Below are positions 1 through 8,900 of a DNA stretch of 64,000 bases, piece after piece. Positions within the stretch are counted from its first letter, which is position 1, and the number at the start of each line of letters is the position of its first letter. Location of the stretch: contig DIPM01000036.1 of assembly GCA_002427105.1 (NCBI GenBank), positions 231,482 through 295,481 on the forward strand, read 5' to 3'. This DNA comes from Marinilabiliaceae bacterium UBA5488. GTDB taxonomy: Bacteria > Bacteroidota > Bacteroidia > Bacteroidales > Marinilabiliaceae. The position numbers and the translations under genes are program-made. Below the pieces are notes generated by a model. The model saw nothing but the letters and a program-made list of their open reading frames with translations. It ran no database searches and was not told the DNA's origin.

Positions 1-23
1 ACCTTAGGTCGAAGACCTAAGGT
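1..23. repeat. Perfect short hairpin at window edge
   Basis: Two 10-base arms, ACCTTAGGTC and GACCTAAGGT, are perfect complements around a GAA loop. There is no following T-run on the visible side, and the left context is cut by the window edge, so it may be a terminator or part of a REP-like element. The rest of 24-373 shows no open frame or RNA gene that I can support. Confidence 0.5.
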
Positions 24-373
24 TATGAAAATCCAAGGCCTTCGGCGCTTCCAGAATACTCAAAGTCTGCTAGAATCAGTTGGTTTGGGCTGTATTAGTG
101 CATGCTTTCTGCGGGATGTTCTCATAATCCTTGCATTAAAGCGTTCTGACATAACTGTATTTGCCTGATTAATAGGTGATAAGCACTTTTTCAGTAGACC
201 CTAAATAAGCCACGCGATAAAATCGTGCGGCAGCGGGGGCGGGGCGATATGGTCAAGCTAGCTGTGTGTGGTTTTGGGTGTAGGTTGCGGGCAAACTCCC
301 CTGCATCAAATTATGGCAGGTCTGGATAACGGTAGGTAAGAGTAATTTTTCTATCTTGCAATTCATTATGAGT

Positions 374-409
374 AAAAAAAAGGAACTGAAAATTCAGTTC
401 CTTTTTTTT
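374..409 (-). terminator. Bidirectional intrinsic terminator
   Basis: A nine-base GC-containing stem (GGAACTGAA / TTCAGTTCC) around AA is extended on both sides by a run of eight A and eight T, so it would terminate from either direction. It lies five bases past the stop of the minus-strand DUF2795 gene and probably ends that transcript. Confidence 0.85.
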
Positions 410-413
410 GAGC

Positions 414-635
414 TTAATACTCATCTTCATTAAAAAAGAAGTCGTCTTTGCTCGGATAATCCGGCCATATATCTTCTATACTCTCGTATATTTCGCCTTC
501 GTCTTCCAAATCCTGAAGGTTTTCAATTACTTCAAGTGGAGCTCCTGAGCGAATTGCGAAGTCAATTAATTCTTCTTTTGATGCAGGCCAGGGGGCATCT
601 TCCAGTTTTGCTGCTAATTCAAGGGTCCAATACAT
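414..635 (-). CDS. DUF2795 family small acidic protein
   Basis: A 73-residue protein starting MYWTLELAAKLEDAPWP, a pattern I recognise from the DUF2795 family, which is near-universal and strongly conserved in Bacteroidota. The N-terminal half looks like a small helical fold; the C-terminal third is very acidic (DLEDEGEIYESIEDIWPDYP, then a run ending in EDEY). There is no signal peptide or membrane segment, so it is cytoplasmic. Its function is not known to me. It lies 72 bases downstream of the cobalamin adenosyltransferase gene on the same strand and may be cotranscribed with it, ending at the strong terminator at 374-409. Confidence 0.85.
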   Translation of the reverse strand: MYWTLELAAKLEDAPWPASKEELIDFAIRSGAPLEVIENLQDLEDEGEIYESIEDIWPDYPSKDDFFFNEDEY

Positions 636-707
636 AGTTGAATAAATTTTATCCTTACATTTTGTTATTAAATCCTTCTGATATTTCGGCGAAATTATAA
701 AAAATAA

Positions 708-1274
708 TCAATCTTGCAAGTCCGGAACCCACCTTATTTCATCAATATTGAAATAATTCGATAAATGGCGCGATAAAACGAAGAAATAATCAGAAAGACG
801 ATTGATGTACTTAATAACCCATTCATCCACAGGGGTTTCTCCCGCCATGGCTACAATTCTTCTTTCGGCACGGCGGCATACCGTGCGTGTTATGTGGCAT
901 TGAGCTACCGCGGGGTGTCCTCCCGGCAGCACAAAATGACTTAGAGGAGGCAGTGCTGCTTCCATTTCATCCATTTGTTTTTCGAGGAGCAGAATTTCCT
1001 CTTCATCAGTTTTTAGTCTGCTTCTCAAATCCGACACTTCATCGTCGGTGGCGAGGTAGGAACCGACGGTAAACAATATGTTTTGGATGCGTATGATAGT
1101 GTTTTTACTTATTTCGTCGATGGGGTAGGAGCGTATCATTCCAATATTGGTATTCAGCTCATCTACGGTTCCGTAAGCTTCCAGCCGAAAGTGGTCTTTT
1201 GGCACGCGGGTTCCTCCTATCAAAGCAGTTGTGCCTTTGTCGCCTGTTTTTGTGTAAACTAAGCTCTTCTTCAT
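708..1274 (-). CDS. Cob(I)alamin adenosyltransferase, PduO type
   Basis: A cytoplasmic enzyme that transfers the adenosyl group of ATP to cob(I)alamin to give adenosylcobalamin. The 188-residue length is normal for the PduO/MMAB type. Diagnostic motifs are present in order: the ATP-binding YTKTGDKGTT (residues 7-16), GTVDELN (35-41), FVLPGG (114-119), RTVCRRAER (130-138) and INRLSDYFFVLSR (157-169). The protein should form a trimer of five-helix bundles. No other B12 genes are adjacent, which fits an organism that salvages corrinoids and uses the cofactor elsewhere, for example in methylmalonyl-CoA mutase. I see no cobalamin riboswitch in the 158 bases upstream. Confidence 0.93.
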   Translation of the reverse strand: MKKSLVYTKTGDKGTTALIGGTRVPKDHFRLEAYGTVDELNTNIGMIRSYPIDEISKNTIIRIQNILFTVGSYLATDDEVSDLRSRLKTDEEEILLLEKQMDEMEAALPPLSHFVLPGGHPAVAQCHITRTVCRRAERRIVAMAGETPVDEWVIKYINRLSDYFFVLSRHLSNYFNIDEIRWVPDLQD

Positions 1275-1432
1275 AATTTAACTAGTTATTCGCGGACAAG
1301 TTTATCATTCGTTGAATTAATACTATCTATTATTCAGCTTTCCGATTACCGTTTAGTTTTTTTCTAAGACTGTAACTTTTGAGCTTCTCTTGTTAGCGTT
1401 TAACAAGTATGTGAAGAAAGAGTTTTGGAAAG

Positions 1433-2134
1433 CTACAGTACGGCAATATCATTGTTGCGCTCGTCGCGTTCTATCTGGCCATCGCGCAAACGGATAATTC
1501 GGTGAGCATGCCGTGCGATATCTTCTTCGTGAGTTACAAGTATTATGGTATTGCCTGACGCGTGAATTTTAGCAAAAAGACGCATTATGTCAATAGAAGT
1601 TTTTGAGTCGAGATTACCTGTCGGCTCATCGGCCAAAATAATAGATGGCGTGTTTATCAAGGCGCGCGCCACCGCTACGCGCTGGCGCTGTCCGCCCGAC
1701 AACTCATTGGGCTTATGCTCCATCCTGTCGGCCAGACCCACCTTTTGAAGGGCTTCAATTCCTCTTTCCTTGCGCTCTTGTTTTTGTACTCCTGCATAAA
1801 TCAGTGGAAGTACTACATTTTCCAAAGCATTATATTGATGCAGTAGGTTAAATGTCTGGAATACAAAGCCGATTTCTTTGTTTCTTATTTCTGCAAGTCG
1901 CTCATCAGTAAGGTGGCTCACGTCGGTGCCATTTAGTATATATGTTCCAGCCGAGGGGGTATCCAGCGCACCGATTATGTTCATAAGCGTGGATTTGCCG
2001 GAGCCGGAGGGTCCCATAATAGCCACGTAGTCGCCCTTTACAATATTCGTGCTTACTCCTTGAAGAGCTCTAACTATTTGGTTTCCTACCTGATAGTTCT
2101 TCTCAATCTTCTCAATCTCTATAACGTTGCCCAT
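1433..2134 (-). CDS. ABC transporter ATP-binding protein, LolD/MacB type
   Basis: A 233-residue ATPase subunit that would drive a FtsX-like permease, as in lipoprotein release or MacB-type export. Seen: Walker A GPSGSGKS (41-48), Q-loop FQTFNLL (92-98), signature LSGGQ (145-149), Walker B IILADEP (165-171), D-loop GNLDS, and the switch histidine in LVTHEE. The GALDTPSAG segment and the HEEDIARHAHRIIRLRDG end are typical of the LolD/MacB/YknY branch. No permease gene is next to it, so its partner must be encoded elsewhere. The methyltransferase gene upstream is separated by 60 bases on the same strand. Confidence 0.9.
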   Translation of the reverse strand: MGNVIEIEKIEKNYQVGNQIVRALQGVSTNIVKGDYVAIMGPSGSGKSTLMNIIGALDTPSAGTYILNGTDVSHLTDERLAEIRNKEIGFVFQTFNLLHQYNALENVVLPLIYAGVQKQERKERGIEALQKVGLADRMEHKPNELSGGQRQRVAVARALINTPSIILADEPTGNLDSKTSIDIMRLFAKIHASGNTIILVTHEEDIARHAHRIIRLRDGQIERDERNNDIAVL

Positions 2135-2194
2135 AATGCTTCTTCTTTCGGTATTGCTTCTCTCGGGTTTTAGACTAAATATAAGTCGATTGGT

Positions 2195-3046
2195 TTAATA
2201 TCTCACAACAAAATGCTCTTTCTGATTTTCTTTTCGAAAGAATACAAGTCCCAGCCTCAGCAGGTCAATCGAGATGCTGACCTTTGAGTGTGCTGCTATC
2301 TTATTCCAGGCCCTTTCCATGCCCGGCGACCAGTGTATATCGTCAAATACAAAAATTGTGTTGTTGTGGACGTGGGGAAGGCAGAGTTCAAAGTAATCCA
2401 GCGTACTCTTTTCACGATGATCGCCATCGAAGAAGACCATGTCGAGCGTTTGCAGTTCTTTAAGTGCTTCAGGTAGTAAATCTGAAAACGAGCCTTCAAG
2501 CAGTTTTATATTTCTGGCATCAAGTTGTTCAAAGCTTGTTCGGGCAAGCTTTGAACTTTCCGGGCAGCCTTCAATCGTGATAGTTTTTCCTTTTTTATAA
2601 GGCAAGGCCAGGTAAAGGGTGCTGATGCCGGCGGAAGTGCCCAGCTCAAGCACGTTCTTAGCTTCAAAGCGACAGGCCAGTCGGTAAAGCAGTTGCCCAT
2701 ACTTAGGGGGCAATGCGCCCATGGCTACAAGGTCGGAGATTCTGCGTTTGCCTTTTTTGCCACTTAGCGAGCCGGCGCCCAAATCCGTGATTTCAATCTT
2801 TTGTTTTGAGCGCATAAGAGCTGAGCGCCACGCCTCAATTCTATTAAAATCGTAATAGGCATGTTTTTCGCGTAAAAGATTGGCGACAAGGTCAAAAATA
2901 AAAGGTGAATGAATGCCGTAGCCTCGCCAGTGGTTAGGGCGGAGGTAGTAGCCTAAGTATTTTTTTGCCAGAAACAGGTTCACATTTTCCAATTTTCTGC
3001 AAAGATATAAAAAAGATAGCAGCGCAGGGCAAGTCTTGCTTTCCAT
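2195..3046 (-). CDS. Class I SAM-dependent methyltransferase
   Basis: A 283-residue protein with a Rossmann methyltransferase core in its C-terminal half. SAM-binding motif I is VLELGTSAGIST (132-143), followed by an acidic strand end ITIEG and an O-methyltransferase-like FFDGDH (205-210) and FDDIHWS (234-240), which could hold a catalytic metal or base. The N-terminal 120 residues, with YGIHSPFIFDLV, are characteristic of a Bacteroidota-specific group of unknown substrate. The first 20-odd residues look non-conserved, so the real start may be further in, near the LFLAKKYL segment. Soluble and cytoplasmic. The substrate is unknown. Confidence 0.8.
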   Translation of the reverse strand: MESKTCPALLSFLYLCRKLENVNLFLAKKYLGYYLRPNHWRGYGIHSPFIFDLVANLLREKHAYYDFNRIEAWRSALMRSKQKIEITDLGAGSLSGKKGKRRISDLVAMGALPPKYGQLLYRLACRFEAKNVLELGTSAGISTLYLALPYKKGKTITIEGCPESSKLARTSFEQLDARNIKLLEGSFSDLLPEALKELQTLDMVFFDGDHREKSTLDYFELCLPHVHNNTIFVFDDIHWSPGMERAWNKIAAHSKVSISIDLLRLGLVFFRKENQKEHFVVRY

Positions 3047-3128
3047 GCTTGTTTCAAAGTCCTTTGCACTTACCTCGATTTCTTAGGGTGCTATTTCACC
3101 CTGCTCTATGCATAAATGCGCCTTATGT

Positions 3129-3161
3129 TTTGGAGGCATAAGATAATAAACACTATTTTTG
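3129..3161 (+). promoter_or_regulatory. Bacteroidota-type promoter for the YqaA-like gene
   Basis: TTTG at 3129-3132 and TATTTTTG at 3154-3161 match the Bacteroidota -33/-7 consensus TTTG ... TAnnTTTG, with a 21-base spacer. Transcription would start about 32 bases before the start codon at 3201. Confidence 0.55.
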
Positions 3162-3200
3162 CAGCTTAAAAATATCGATTAGTAATTAAACCGGTAGAGT

Positions 3201-3815
3201 ATGAAATGGGTAAGGAATTTATATGACTGGGTTCTTAGCTGGGCCGACTCAAAATATGGTGGCACAGCACTTTTTATACTCGCATTTGTTGAATCCGTAT
3301 TTTTCCCCATTCCCCCTGACATATTACTTATTGCATTGTGTTTGGGAGGCATAGCAAAATCCTTCAGATACGCGTTGATTTGTTCAGTAGCATCAATTTC
3401 AGGCGCTTTTGTAGGCTACGCAGTTGGCTATTTTGCGTGGATGACTTCATCGGGTGATTTTACAGCCTTTGCCAATTTTTTCTTCAATAATATCCCGGGT
3501 TTTACCGTCGAACTGTTTTCTACTATTAAGGCCATGTTTGATGAGTGGGATTTTTGGGTGATTTTTACTGCAGGCTTCACTCCAATTCCTTATAAAGTAT
3601 TTACTATTGCCTCAGGAGTTTTCGATATCAATCTGGCAATGTTTTTCTTCGCCTCGCTTATAAGTCGCAGTGCCCGCTTCTTTTTGGTCGCATTTTTAAT
3701 CTGGAAGTTTGGCCCAAGTATAAAAAGCTTTATCGACAAATATTTCAATCTTCTGGCTATTGGTTTTACCGTATTATTGATAGGAGGATTTATACTTATT
3801 AAATATGTGGTTTAG
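3201..3815 (+). CDS. YqaA/DedA-type (VTT domain) membrane protein
   Basis: A 204-residue polytopic inner-membrane protein of the SNARE-associated/VTT (DedA) superfamily, closest to the YqaA branch. Seen: the re-entrant motif FFPIPPDILLIAL near residue 35, a second half-motif GFTPIPYKVFTIASG near residue 135, glycine-rich helices around residues 65-80 and a hydrophobic C-terminal helix. DedA relatives act as lipid flippases or in membrane-potential homeostasis; the role of YqaA itself is not established. It stands alone between a divergent methyltransferase and the convergent recG, whose stop lies only five bases away. Confidence 0.85.
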   Translation: MKWVRNLYDWVLSWADSKYGGTALFILAFVESVFFPIPPDILLIALCLGGIAKSFRYALICSVASISGAFVGYAVGYFAWMTSSGDFTAFANFFFNNIPGFTVELFSTIKAMFDEWDFWVIFTAGFTPIPYKVFTIASGVFDINLAMFFFASLISRSARFFLVAFLIWKFGPSIKSFIDKYFNLLAIGFTVLLIGGFILIKYVV

Positions 3816-3820
3816 CCCGG

Positions 3821-5920
3821 CTAACTAATCATTCCCCAGTTTATTTTTGCACGCGCCAGCTTTTTGAGCTGGCGTACAAGTATTTGGTTCTCTTCTTTTT
3901 CGAGGAGGGGATCCTGCTCGAGTACTTCTATTGCAGCATCACGCCCCATTTGGAGTATCTGACTGTCGCGCGAAAGGTTTGATATTTTAAGCTCAAAAGG
4001 TAGCCCCGACTGTTGAGTACCTTCCAGGTCGCCGGGACCCCTCATTTTCATATCGGCCTCGGCAATTTCAAATCCATCGTTGCTGCCCACCATTATCTCC
4101 ATGCGTTTACGCGTTTCTTCTGAAAGTTTGAAGGAGGTCATCAGAATACAGTAACTCTGCTCGGCGCCCCGTCCGACACGCCCTCGCAACTGGTGCAACT
4201 GCGACAAGCCAAAACGTTCGGCACTCTCAATTACCATTACTGAGGCATTGGGTATATTCACTCCAACCTCAATCACAGTGGTGGCTACCATGATATGCGC
4301 CTCACCCGAGGCAAAAACGTGCATGGCTTCCTCTTTTTCGGAAGGCTTCATGCGGCCATGAACCATAACAATCTTATAGTCAGGGAAAGCTTTTTGCATA
4401 TATTCAAAGCCTTCAGTGAGATTCTTAAAATCCAGCTTTTCCGACTCGTCAATCAGGGGGTAAACCACATAAACCTGGCGTCCCTTCTCTATCTCCTGTT
4501 TAAGGAAGCGATTGAGCTGATTGCGTCGGTTGTGGAAAAAATGCTCTGTCTGAACCGGCTTTCTACCGGGAGGGAGTTCGTCGATTACCGACACTTCCAG
4601 ATCGCCATAAACAGTCATTGCAAGGGTTCGGGGGATGGGGGTAGCTGTCATAACCAGCACATGCGGTGGATTGAGATTCTTTCGCCAAAGCCGGGCGCGC
4701 TGCTCAACCCCAAAGCGGTGTTGCTCATCAATAACCACAAGGCCAAGTTTACTAAACAGAACGCTATCTTCAATAAGAGCATGGGTTCCTATCAATATTT
4801 GCATTTCGCCATTTTGCAGCGCGGCGTGTATGACTCCTCTATCTGCTTTTCCGGTGGATCCGGTTAGCAAGGCAACTTTAATACCCAGGGGAGCCGCCTG
4901 CTCACTTATCGTTTCGTAATGCTGGTTTGCCAATATTTCGGTAGGAGCCATCAAACAGGCCTGGTAGTCGTTGTCCGCCGCTATAAGCATCACCATAAGA
5001 GCCACAAGGGTTTTGCCGCTTCCCACATCTCCTTGTAAGAGTCTGTTCATCTGCCTTCCGCTTCCCATATCGCGACGTATTTCACGTATTACCCGCTTTT
5101 GGGCGTTTGTCAGTTCGAAGGGTATATGTTCCTTATAAAACTGATTGAAATAGTTTCCGACGGTTTCAAAAGGATGTCCTTTGATATTGAAGCTGCGCTG
5201 ATTCTTCAGTCTGAGAATATTGAGCTGGATGTAAAACAGCTCTTCAAACTTCAAACGGAAGCGTGCCTTTTCGAGAGTTTGCAAATCTTGCGGAAAATGA
5301 ATGATGCGGAGGGCATCATTTCTTAACATCAATCTCTGTCTTTCAAGTATATGAGAAGGAAGGGTTTCCGGAAATTTCTCCTTATAACTCTGCAATAGCG
5401 TGAATATCAGCTTCTGGATAGCTTTTGAATTCAGATAATTGCTTTTCATCTTCTCGCTGGTGTTATACTGAGGCTGTAGACCTGCCTGAAGGCGAGTTTT
5501 GTTTTCCTCATACCGTTCCATTTCAGGATGTACGATATTTATCGTTTTGTTAAAGACGGAGGGTTTGCCAAATACTATATACTCTGAGGTGCTGTTAAGA
5601 CTACTTTTGACATATTTCAAGCCTTTAAACCACACCAGCTCTATCGTGCCGCTGCCGTCAGTAAATCCGGCAACCAGGCGCTTGGTACGCCCTTCTCCGA
5701 CCGTGCGCATAGAAGTGACCCGTCCTTTGAGCTGAATATGCTGCATGCCCGGATCCATCTCTTTGATGCTATAAATGCGGCTGCGGTCAACATAGCGGTA
5801 AGGGAAATAATAAAGCAAATCCTCGTATGATACAATACGAAGCTCCTGTTTGAGGACATCTGCCTTTTTGGACCCTACGCCCGGCAGATACATGATATTT
5901 AATGTTGAAAGTTCTGACAT
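3821..5920 (-). CDS. recG: ATP-dependent DNA helicase RecG
   Basis: Branched-DNA helicase that reverses stalled forks and processes Holliday junctions. I chose the ATG at 5920 (MSELSTLNIMYLPGVG), giving 699 residues, the normal length; the frame stays open 38 residues further upstream but that extension has no RecG character. Seen (699-residue numbering): the N-terminal wedge/OB domain with DLLYYFPYRYVDRS, Walker A GDVGSGKT (297-304), DEQH box (398-401), TATPIPRT (425-432), and the helicase C domain with STTVIEVGVNIPNA-type and QLRGRVGRG motifs. It converges with the YqaA-like gene. Nothing unusual is seen in the catalytic residues. Confidence 0.96.
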   Translation of the reverse strand: MSELSTLNIMYLPGVGSKKADVLKQELRIVSYEDLLYYFPYRYVDRSRIYSIKEMDPGMQHIQLKGRVTSMRTVGEGRTKRLVAGFTDGSGTIELVWFKGLKYVKSSLNSTSEYIVFGKPSVFNKTINIVHPEMERYEENKTRLQAGLQPQYNTSEKMKSNYLNSKAIQKLIFTLLQSYKEKFPETLPSHILERQRLMLRNDALRIIHFPQDLQTLEKARFRLKFEELFYIQLNILRLKNQRSFNIKGHPFETVGNYFNQFYKEHIPFELTNAQKRVIREIRRDMGSGRQMNRLLQGDVGSGKTLVALMVMLIAADNDYQACLMAPTEILANQHYETISEQAAPLGIKVALLTGSTGKADRGVIHAALQNGEMQILIGTHALIEDSVLFSKLGLVVIDEQHRFGVEQRARLWRKNLNPPHVLVMTATPIPRTLAMTVYGDLEVSVIDELPPGRKPVQTEHFFHNRRNQLNRFLKQEIEKGRQVYVVYPLIDESEKLDFKNLTEGFEYMQKAFPDYKIVMVHGRMKPSEKEEAMHVFASGEAHIMVATTVIEVGVNIPNASVMVIESAERFGLSQLHQLRGRVGRGAEQSYCILMTSFKLSEETRKRMEIMVGSNDGFEIAEADMKMRGPGDLEGTQQSGLPFELKISNLSRDSQILQMGRDAAIEVLEQDPLLEKEENQILVRQLKKLARAKINWGMIS

Positions 5921-6183
5921 GATATTAAGCTCAAAAATAACAGAAACAAGCGAAGGTTCAAAGCAGCAAGTTTGATATTCATTTATTTGAAAGTAGAATC
6001 TGCGATTGTGATCTTGCTTATATTTGGCTTGCAAGCCCTTATTTGGTAGGGATTAGGTTGCCAAAACTGTTGTCACGCAAGGTGAGTTGACAAGTGTTAT
6101 GTGGAAATCTGAGGCGATTTGTGTAATTTCGCACTCAGGATTAATATCCAACCCGCTATATTGTATAAAATTAGTAATCAGAT

Positions 6184-7839
6184 ATGGAATTTTTTAAGGA
6201 TTTGCTTAACGGTTCAGGCATAGCTACTACGATCCTCTATCTTAGCTTAACTGCCTTTGTCGGTGTTTTAATCGGGAAAATAGAGATTAAAAAAGTAAAA
6301 CTTGGGGTGGCGGGAGTCTTGTTTTCAGGTCTGTTTTTTGCTCATATTGGAGCAAAATTTGATCCGCATGTTTTGCATTTCGTGCGCGAATTTGGCCTTA
6401 TTCTATTTGTTTATGCCATTGGTATTGATGTTGGTCCCCGCTTTGTCAGTACTTTTCGCAATGAGGGGCTTAAGCTGAATCTTTTTGCAGTAGGGATTGT
6501 GCTTAGCGGATTTGTTATCGCCTATATGTTTTCTCGTTTTGGTGGCGTGGATCCTGCTGTAATAACCGGAATCATGAGTGGGGCAGTTACCAATACGCCT
6601 GGACTTGGAGCGGCACAGCAGGCTTTAGTTGAATTGGGAAAGCCTGAAGATGCGGCGATTGCGGGGATGGGATACGCAGTAGCTTATCCTTTCGGTGTAA
6701 TAGGAATTATCCTCACTTTGATTTTGCTGCGTTATATATTCCGAATAAAAATAGATAAAGAGCTTGACGATTATAACAGTAAACTGAGCAATAAACAGCA
6801 AAAACTTGAAAGTGTCGAAATACTAATTACCAATCCCAATATGTTTGGGAAGGCTATTAGCTATATCAAGAGAGTTATTGACAAAGAACTGGTCATTTCC
6901 AGAATTGAACGTAACAATACCTTTTTTGTGGCCTCTGAAGACCTTGTTTTGCAAGAAGGTGATAAAATATATGGTGTTTCTGCAACTAACCTTATTGAGA
7001 ACCTGCGGCTTAAACTGGGCGATGTTATTATTGGCGGGAAAAGGGAAATAACCGGCTCCCTTGCCATGTTTCATGTTTTGGTAACAAGCCGTAAGCTGGC
7101 CGGGAAAACTATAGAGCAGATTGGTATCTATCGAAGGTATGAAGCTAATATAACGCGAATTTTCAGGGCAGGGATAGAAATACTTCCGACCATGGGAACG
7201 ACGGTAGAGCTTGGAGATACGGTAAGGGTAGTAGGTAAACGTGATTTGCTTCCCGAAGTTCGTAATGAGTTGGGAAACTCGGTGCAAGAATTGGCGCATC
7301 CCAATACTATCCCTATTTTTCTGGGAATTTTTCTGGGAATTATACTTGGCAGTATTCCGATTTTTATTCCCGGACTGCCTGCTCCCGCTAAATTGGGGAT
7401 GGCCGGCGGCCCCTTGCTGATAGCTATACTTCTTGGATATAAGGGACGTATTGGCAAATTCGATTTTTACATGACTCCCGGTGCTAATATGATGGTAAAG
7501 GAACTGGGAATAATATTGTTTTTGTCGTGTGTGGGGCTATCCTCAGGCGGACAATTTGTGCAAACTCTTAAGGACGGTGGCCTTTCCTGGGTTCTTTATG
7601 GGGCAGTGATTACTTTTGTTCCTATTATTCTGGCGGGCATTGTTGCACGGCTTATGAAAATGAACTACTTGAAGATATGCGGCATTATTTCAGGAGCAAT
7701 GACTGATCCTCCGGCACTTGAGTTTGCAAACAGCCTTGCGCCTGTTCATGCGCAATCTACAGCCTATGCAGCAGTTTATCCGTTAACCATGTTTCTCAGG
7801 ATTTTATTGGCCCAGACCCTGATTCTGATAACATTCTAG
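6184..7839 (+). CDS. AspT/YidE/YbjL-type transporter with RCK_C domains
   Basis: A 551-residue inner-membrane transporter with an internal duplication. Two membrane halves flank a cytoplasmic middle region carrying two TrkA-C/RCK_C-like ligand-sensing domains (about residues 205-285 and 290-370). Each half has the family motif: SGAVTNTPGLGAAQQAL near residue 130 and SGAMTDPPALEFANSL near residue 505. Characterised relatives such as AspT are aspartate:alanine antiporters, but YidE-type members have no established substrate, so the cargo here is open. It is monocistronic, followed by a strong terminator at 7941-7984. A weak -7 match (TAATTTCG at 6124-6131) lies upstream. Confidence 0.88.
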   Translation: MEFFKDLLNGSGIATTILYLSLTAFVGVLIGKIEIKKVKLGVAGVLFSGLFFAHIGAKFDPHVLHFVREFGLILFVYAIGIDVGPRFVSTFRNEGLKLNLFAVGIVLSGFVIAYMFSRFGGVDPAVITGIMSGAVTNTPGLGAAQQALVELGKPEDAAIAGMGYAVAYPFGVIGIILTLILLRYIFRIKIDKELDDYNSKLSNKQQKLESVEILITNPNMFGKAISYIKRVIDKELVISRIERNNTFFVASEDLVLQEGDKIYGVSATNLIENLRLKLGDVIIGGKREITGSLAMFHVLVTSRKLAGKTIEQIGIYRRYEANITRIFRAGIEILPTMGTTVELGDTVRVVGKRDLLPEVRNELGNSVQELAHPNTIPIFLGIFLGIILGSIPIFIPGLPAPAKLGMAGGPLLIAILLGYKGRIGKFDFYMTPGANMMVKELGIILFLSCVGLSSGGQFVQTLKDGGLSWVLYGAVITFVPIILAGIVARLMKMNYLKICGIISGAMTDPPALEFANSLAPVHAQSTAYAAVYPLTMFLRILLAQTLILITF

Positions 7840-7940
7840 TTGGCTGCACCTGTTTCATTATATGAATGCAGGCGATGGGATGAAGGAAACTTAATAGCAC
7901 AAAGGGCATAAAGGCGCAAATTATCTGATTAAAAAAAATA

Positions 7941-7984
7941 TGGCATTAGTACAGGACAGGGTCCTGTGCTAATGCCAATATTTT
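7941..7984 (+). terminator. Bidirectional terminator between convergent genes
   Basis: A 17-base stem (TGGCATTAGTACAGGAC with GTCCTGTGCTAATGCCA, one G-T wobble) around an AGG loop. It is preceded by an A-run and followed by ATATTTT. It sits between the AspT-like gene and the convergent membrane-protein gene and can serve both. Confidence 0.85.
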
Positions 7985-8023
7985 CATCCTTATAAATGAA
8001 AGTCTTTCCGAACTAAATTGTTT

Positions 8024-8812
8024 CTACTCAGTATATTCTTCAATAAGCTCTTCTACAACTTCCTCGGGCTCTGTAGTTTCTGCTTCCGGCAGAGCTTCTT
8101 TTTCCCTGATTGCTCTACTTTCGCAGCGGTTGCAAAGGTCAGTGATGTTTTTCAACTCGCGGGCGTTTGCAACTGTTCCTTCAAATATTTCTGTGGTTCT
8201 GTCAGTATTGATGTAAGAACAATCACTAAAAATATGGTAGCTCTTGCCTGATTTTGTCCAATACACATAGTTAAGGCCATTGTTCAAAGCCTCGACTTCA
8301 GCGGTTTGTTCGCTATATTCCTCAATTGAAGGGGGATTAAAATCAACACCAAACAGTCCGGCAATAACAAGAGCCGCAACGGCTATTCCTCCAACCAGAC
8401 CCTTTTGTTTCTTATCCATATTCTTGTTGGTGAAGATTAAGATAACAAGAGGAAGGAAGGCAATAATCGCGATAATCAGGCCCAGCTGATTCTGAACAAA
8501 GAACTTGAATTTGTCTTCTTTCGATGCGGGATCCAGCCTGTTGGCCTTTTTCCATAGCAGAGCTCCTACCACCACGAAAACAAGGTCGGCAACAAGTAGT
8601 GAAATTAGCCATGTTGTGCTAACTGGAACTTCCTGAAGTTTGATGATTGCGAATACCTCGCATCCAATTGCAATAACCCATGCAATAATAGCGATAATTC
8701 GCAGGTTGCGGGCTTTTGACTTGCTCTCCGGGCTGGCAACGAAGCTGCTTTTTTTGCTTTCGGGGGCTGCAGCGGAGCTATCCCCTACACGTGTAACTTT
8801 CTTTTTGGTCAT
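8024..8812 (-). CDS. Membrane protein with C-terminal Cys-rich domain
   Basis: A 262-residue protein I cannot name. The N-terminal 30 residues are Ser/Lys-rich and presumably cytoplasmic. Four hydrophobic segments follow: two from about residue 35 to 90, one around 115 with FLPLVILIF, and one around 140 with GIAVAALVIAGLFG. The C-terminal part contains YHIFSDCSYIN, then a spacer and DLCNRCES. This resembles the small YHxxxC...CxxC metal-binding-like module found at the ends of many secreted or membrane proteins (Ada-like or excalibur-like in form). It ends in a Glu-rich tail. It is flanked by convergent and tandem housekeeping genes without a functional clue. Confidence 0.75.
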   Translation of the reverse strand: MTKKKVTRVGDSSAAAPESKKSSFVASPESKSKARNLRIIAIIAWVIAIGCEVFAIIKLQEVPVSTTWLISLLVADLVFVVVGALLWKKANRLDPASKEDKFKFFVQNQLGLIIAIIAFLPLVILIFTNKNMDKKQKGLVGGIAVAALVIAGLFGVDFNPPSIEEYSEQTAEVEALNNGLNYVYWTKSGKSYHIFSDCSYINTDRTTEIFEGTVANARELKNITDLCNRCESRAIREKEALPEAETTEPEEVVEELIEEYTE

Positions 8813-8900
8813 TTTTTCGTATAGTTAAGTAAATGTTAGAAATAGCACACAATTAACCGAAATTACGAAATGTTTCTGAACCCTTGAAATAATATAGCCT

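Noticed and set aside
4295..4867. Open frame of 190 codons opposite recG
   Set aside because: It is antisense to strongly conserved helicase motifs, has no ribosome-binding site and no recognisable protein features; it is a shadow of recG codon use.
5921..6034. N-terminal extension of recG by 38 residues
   Set aside because: The extension is Cys/Phe-rich and lacks RecG character, while the ATG at 5920 gives the normal protein start.
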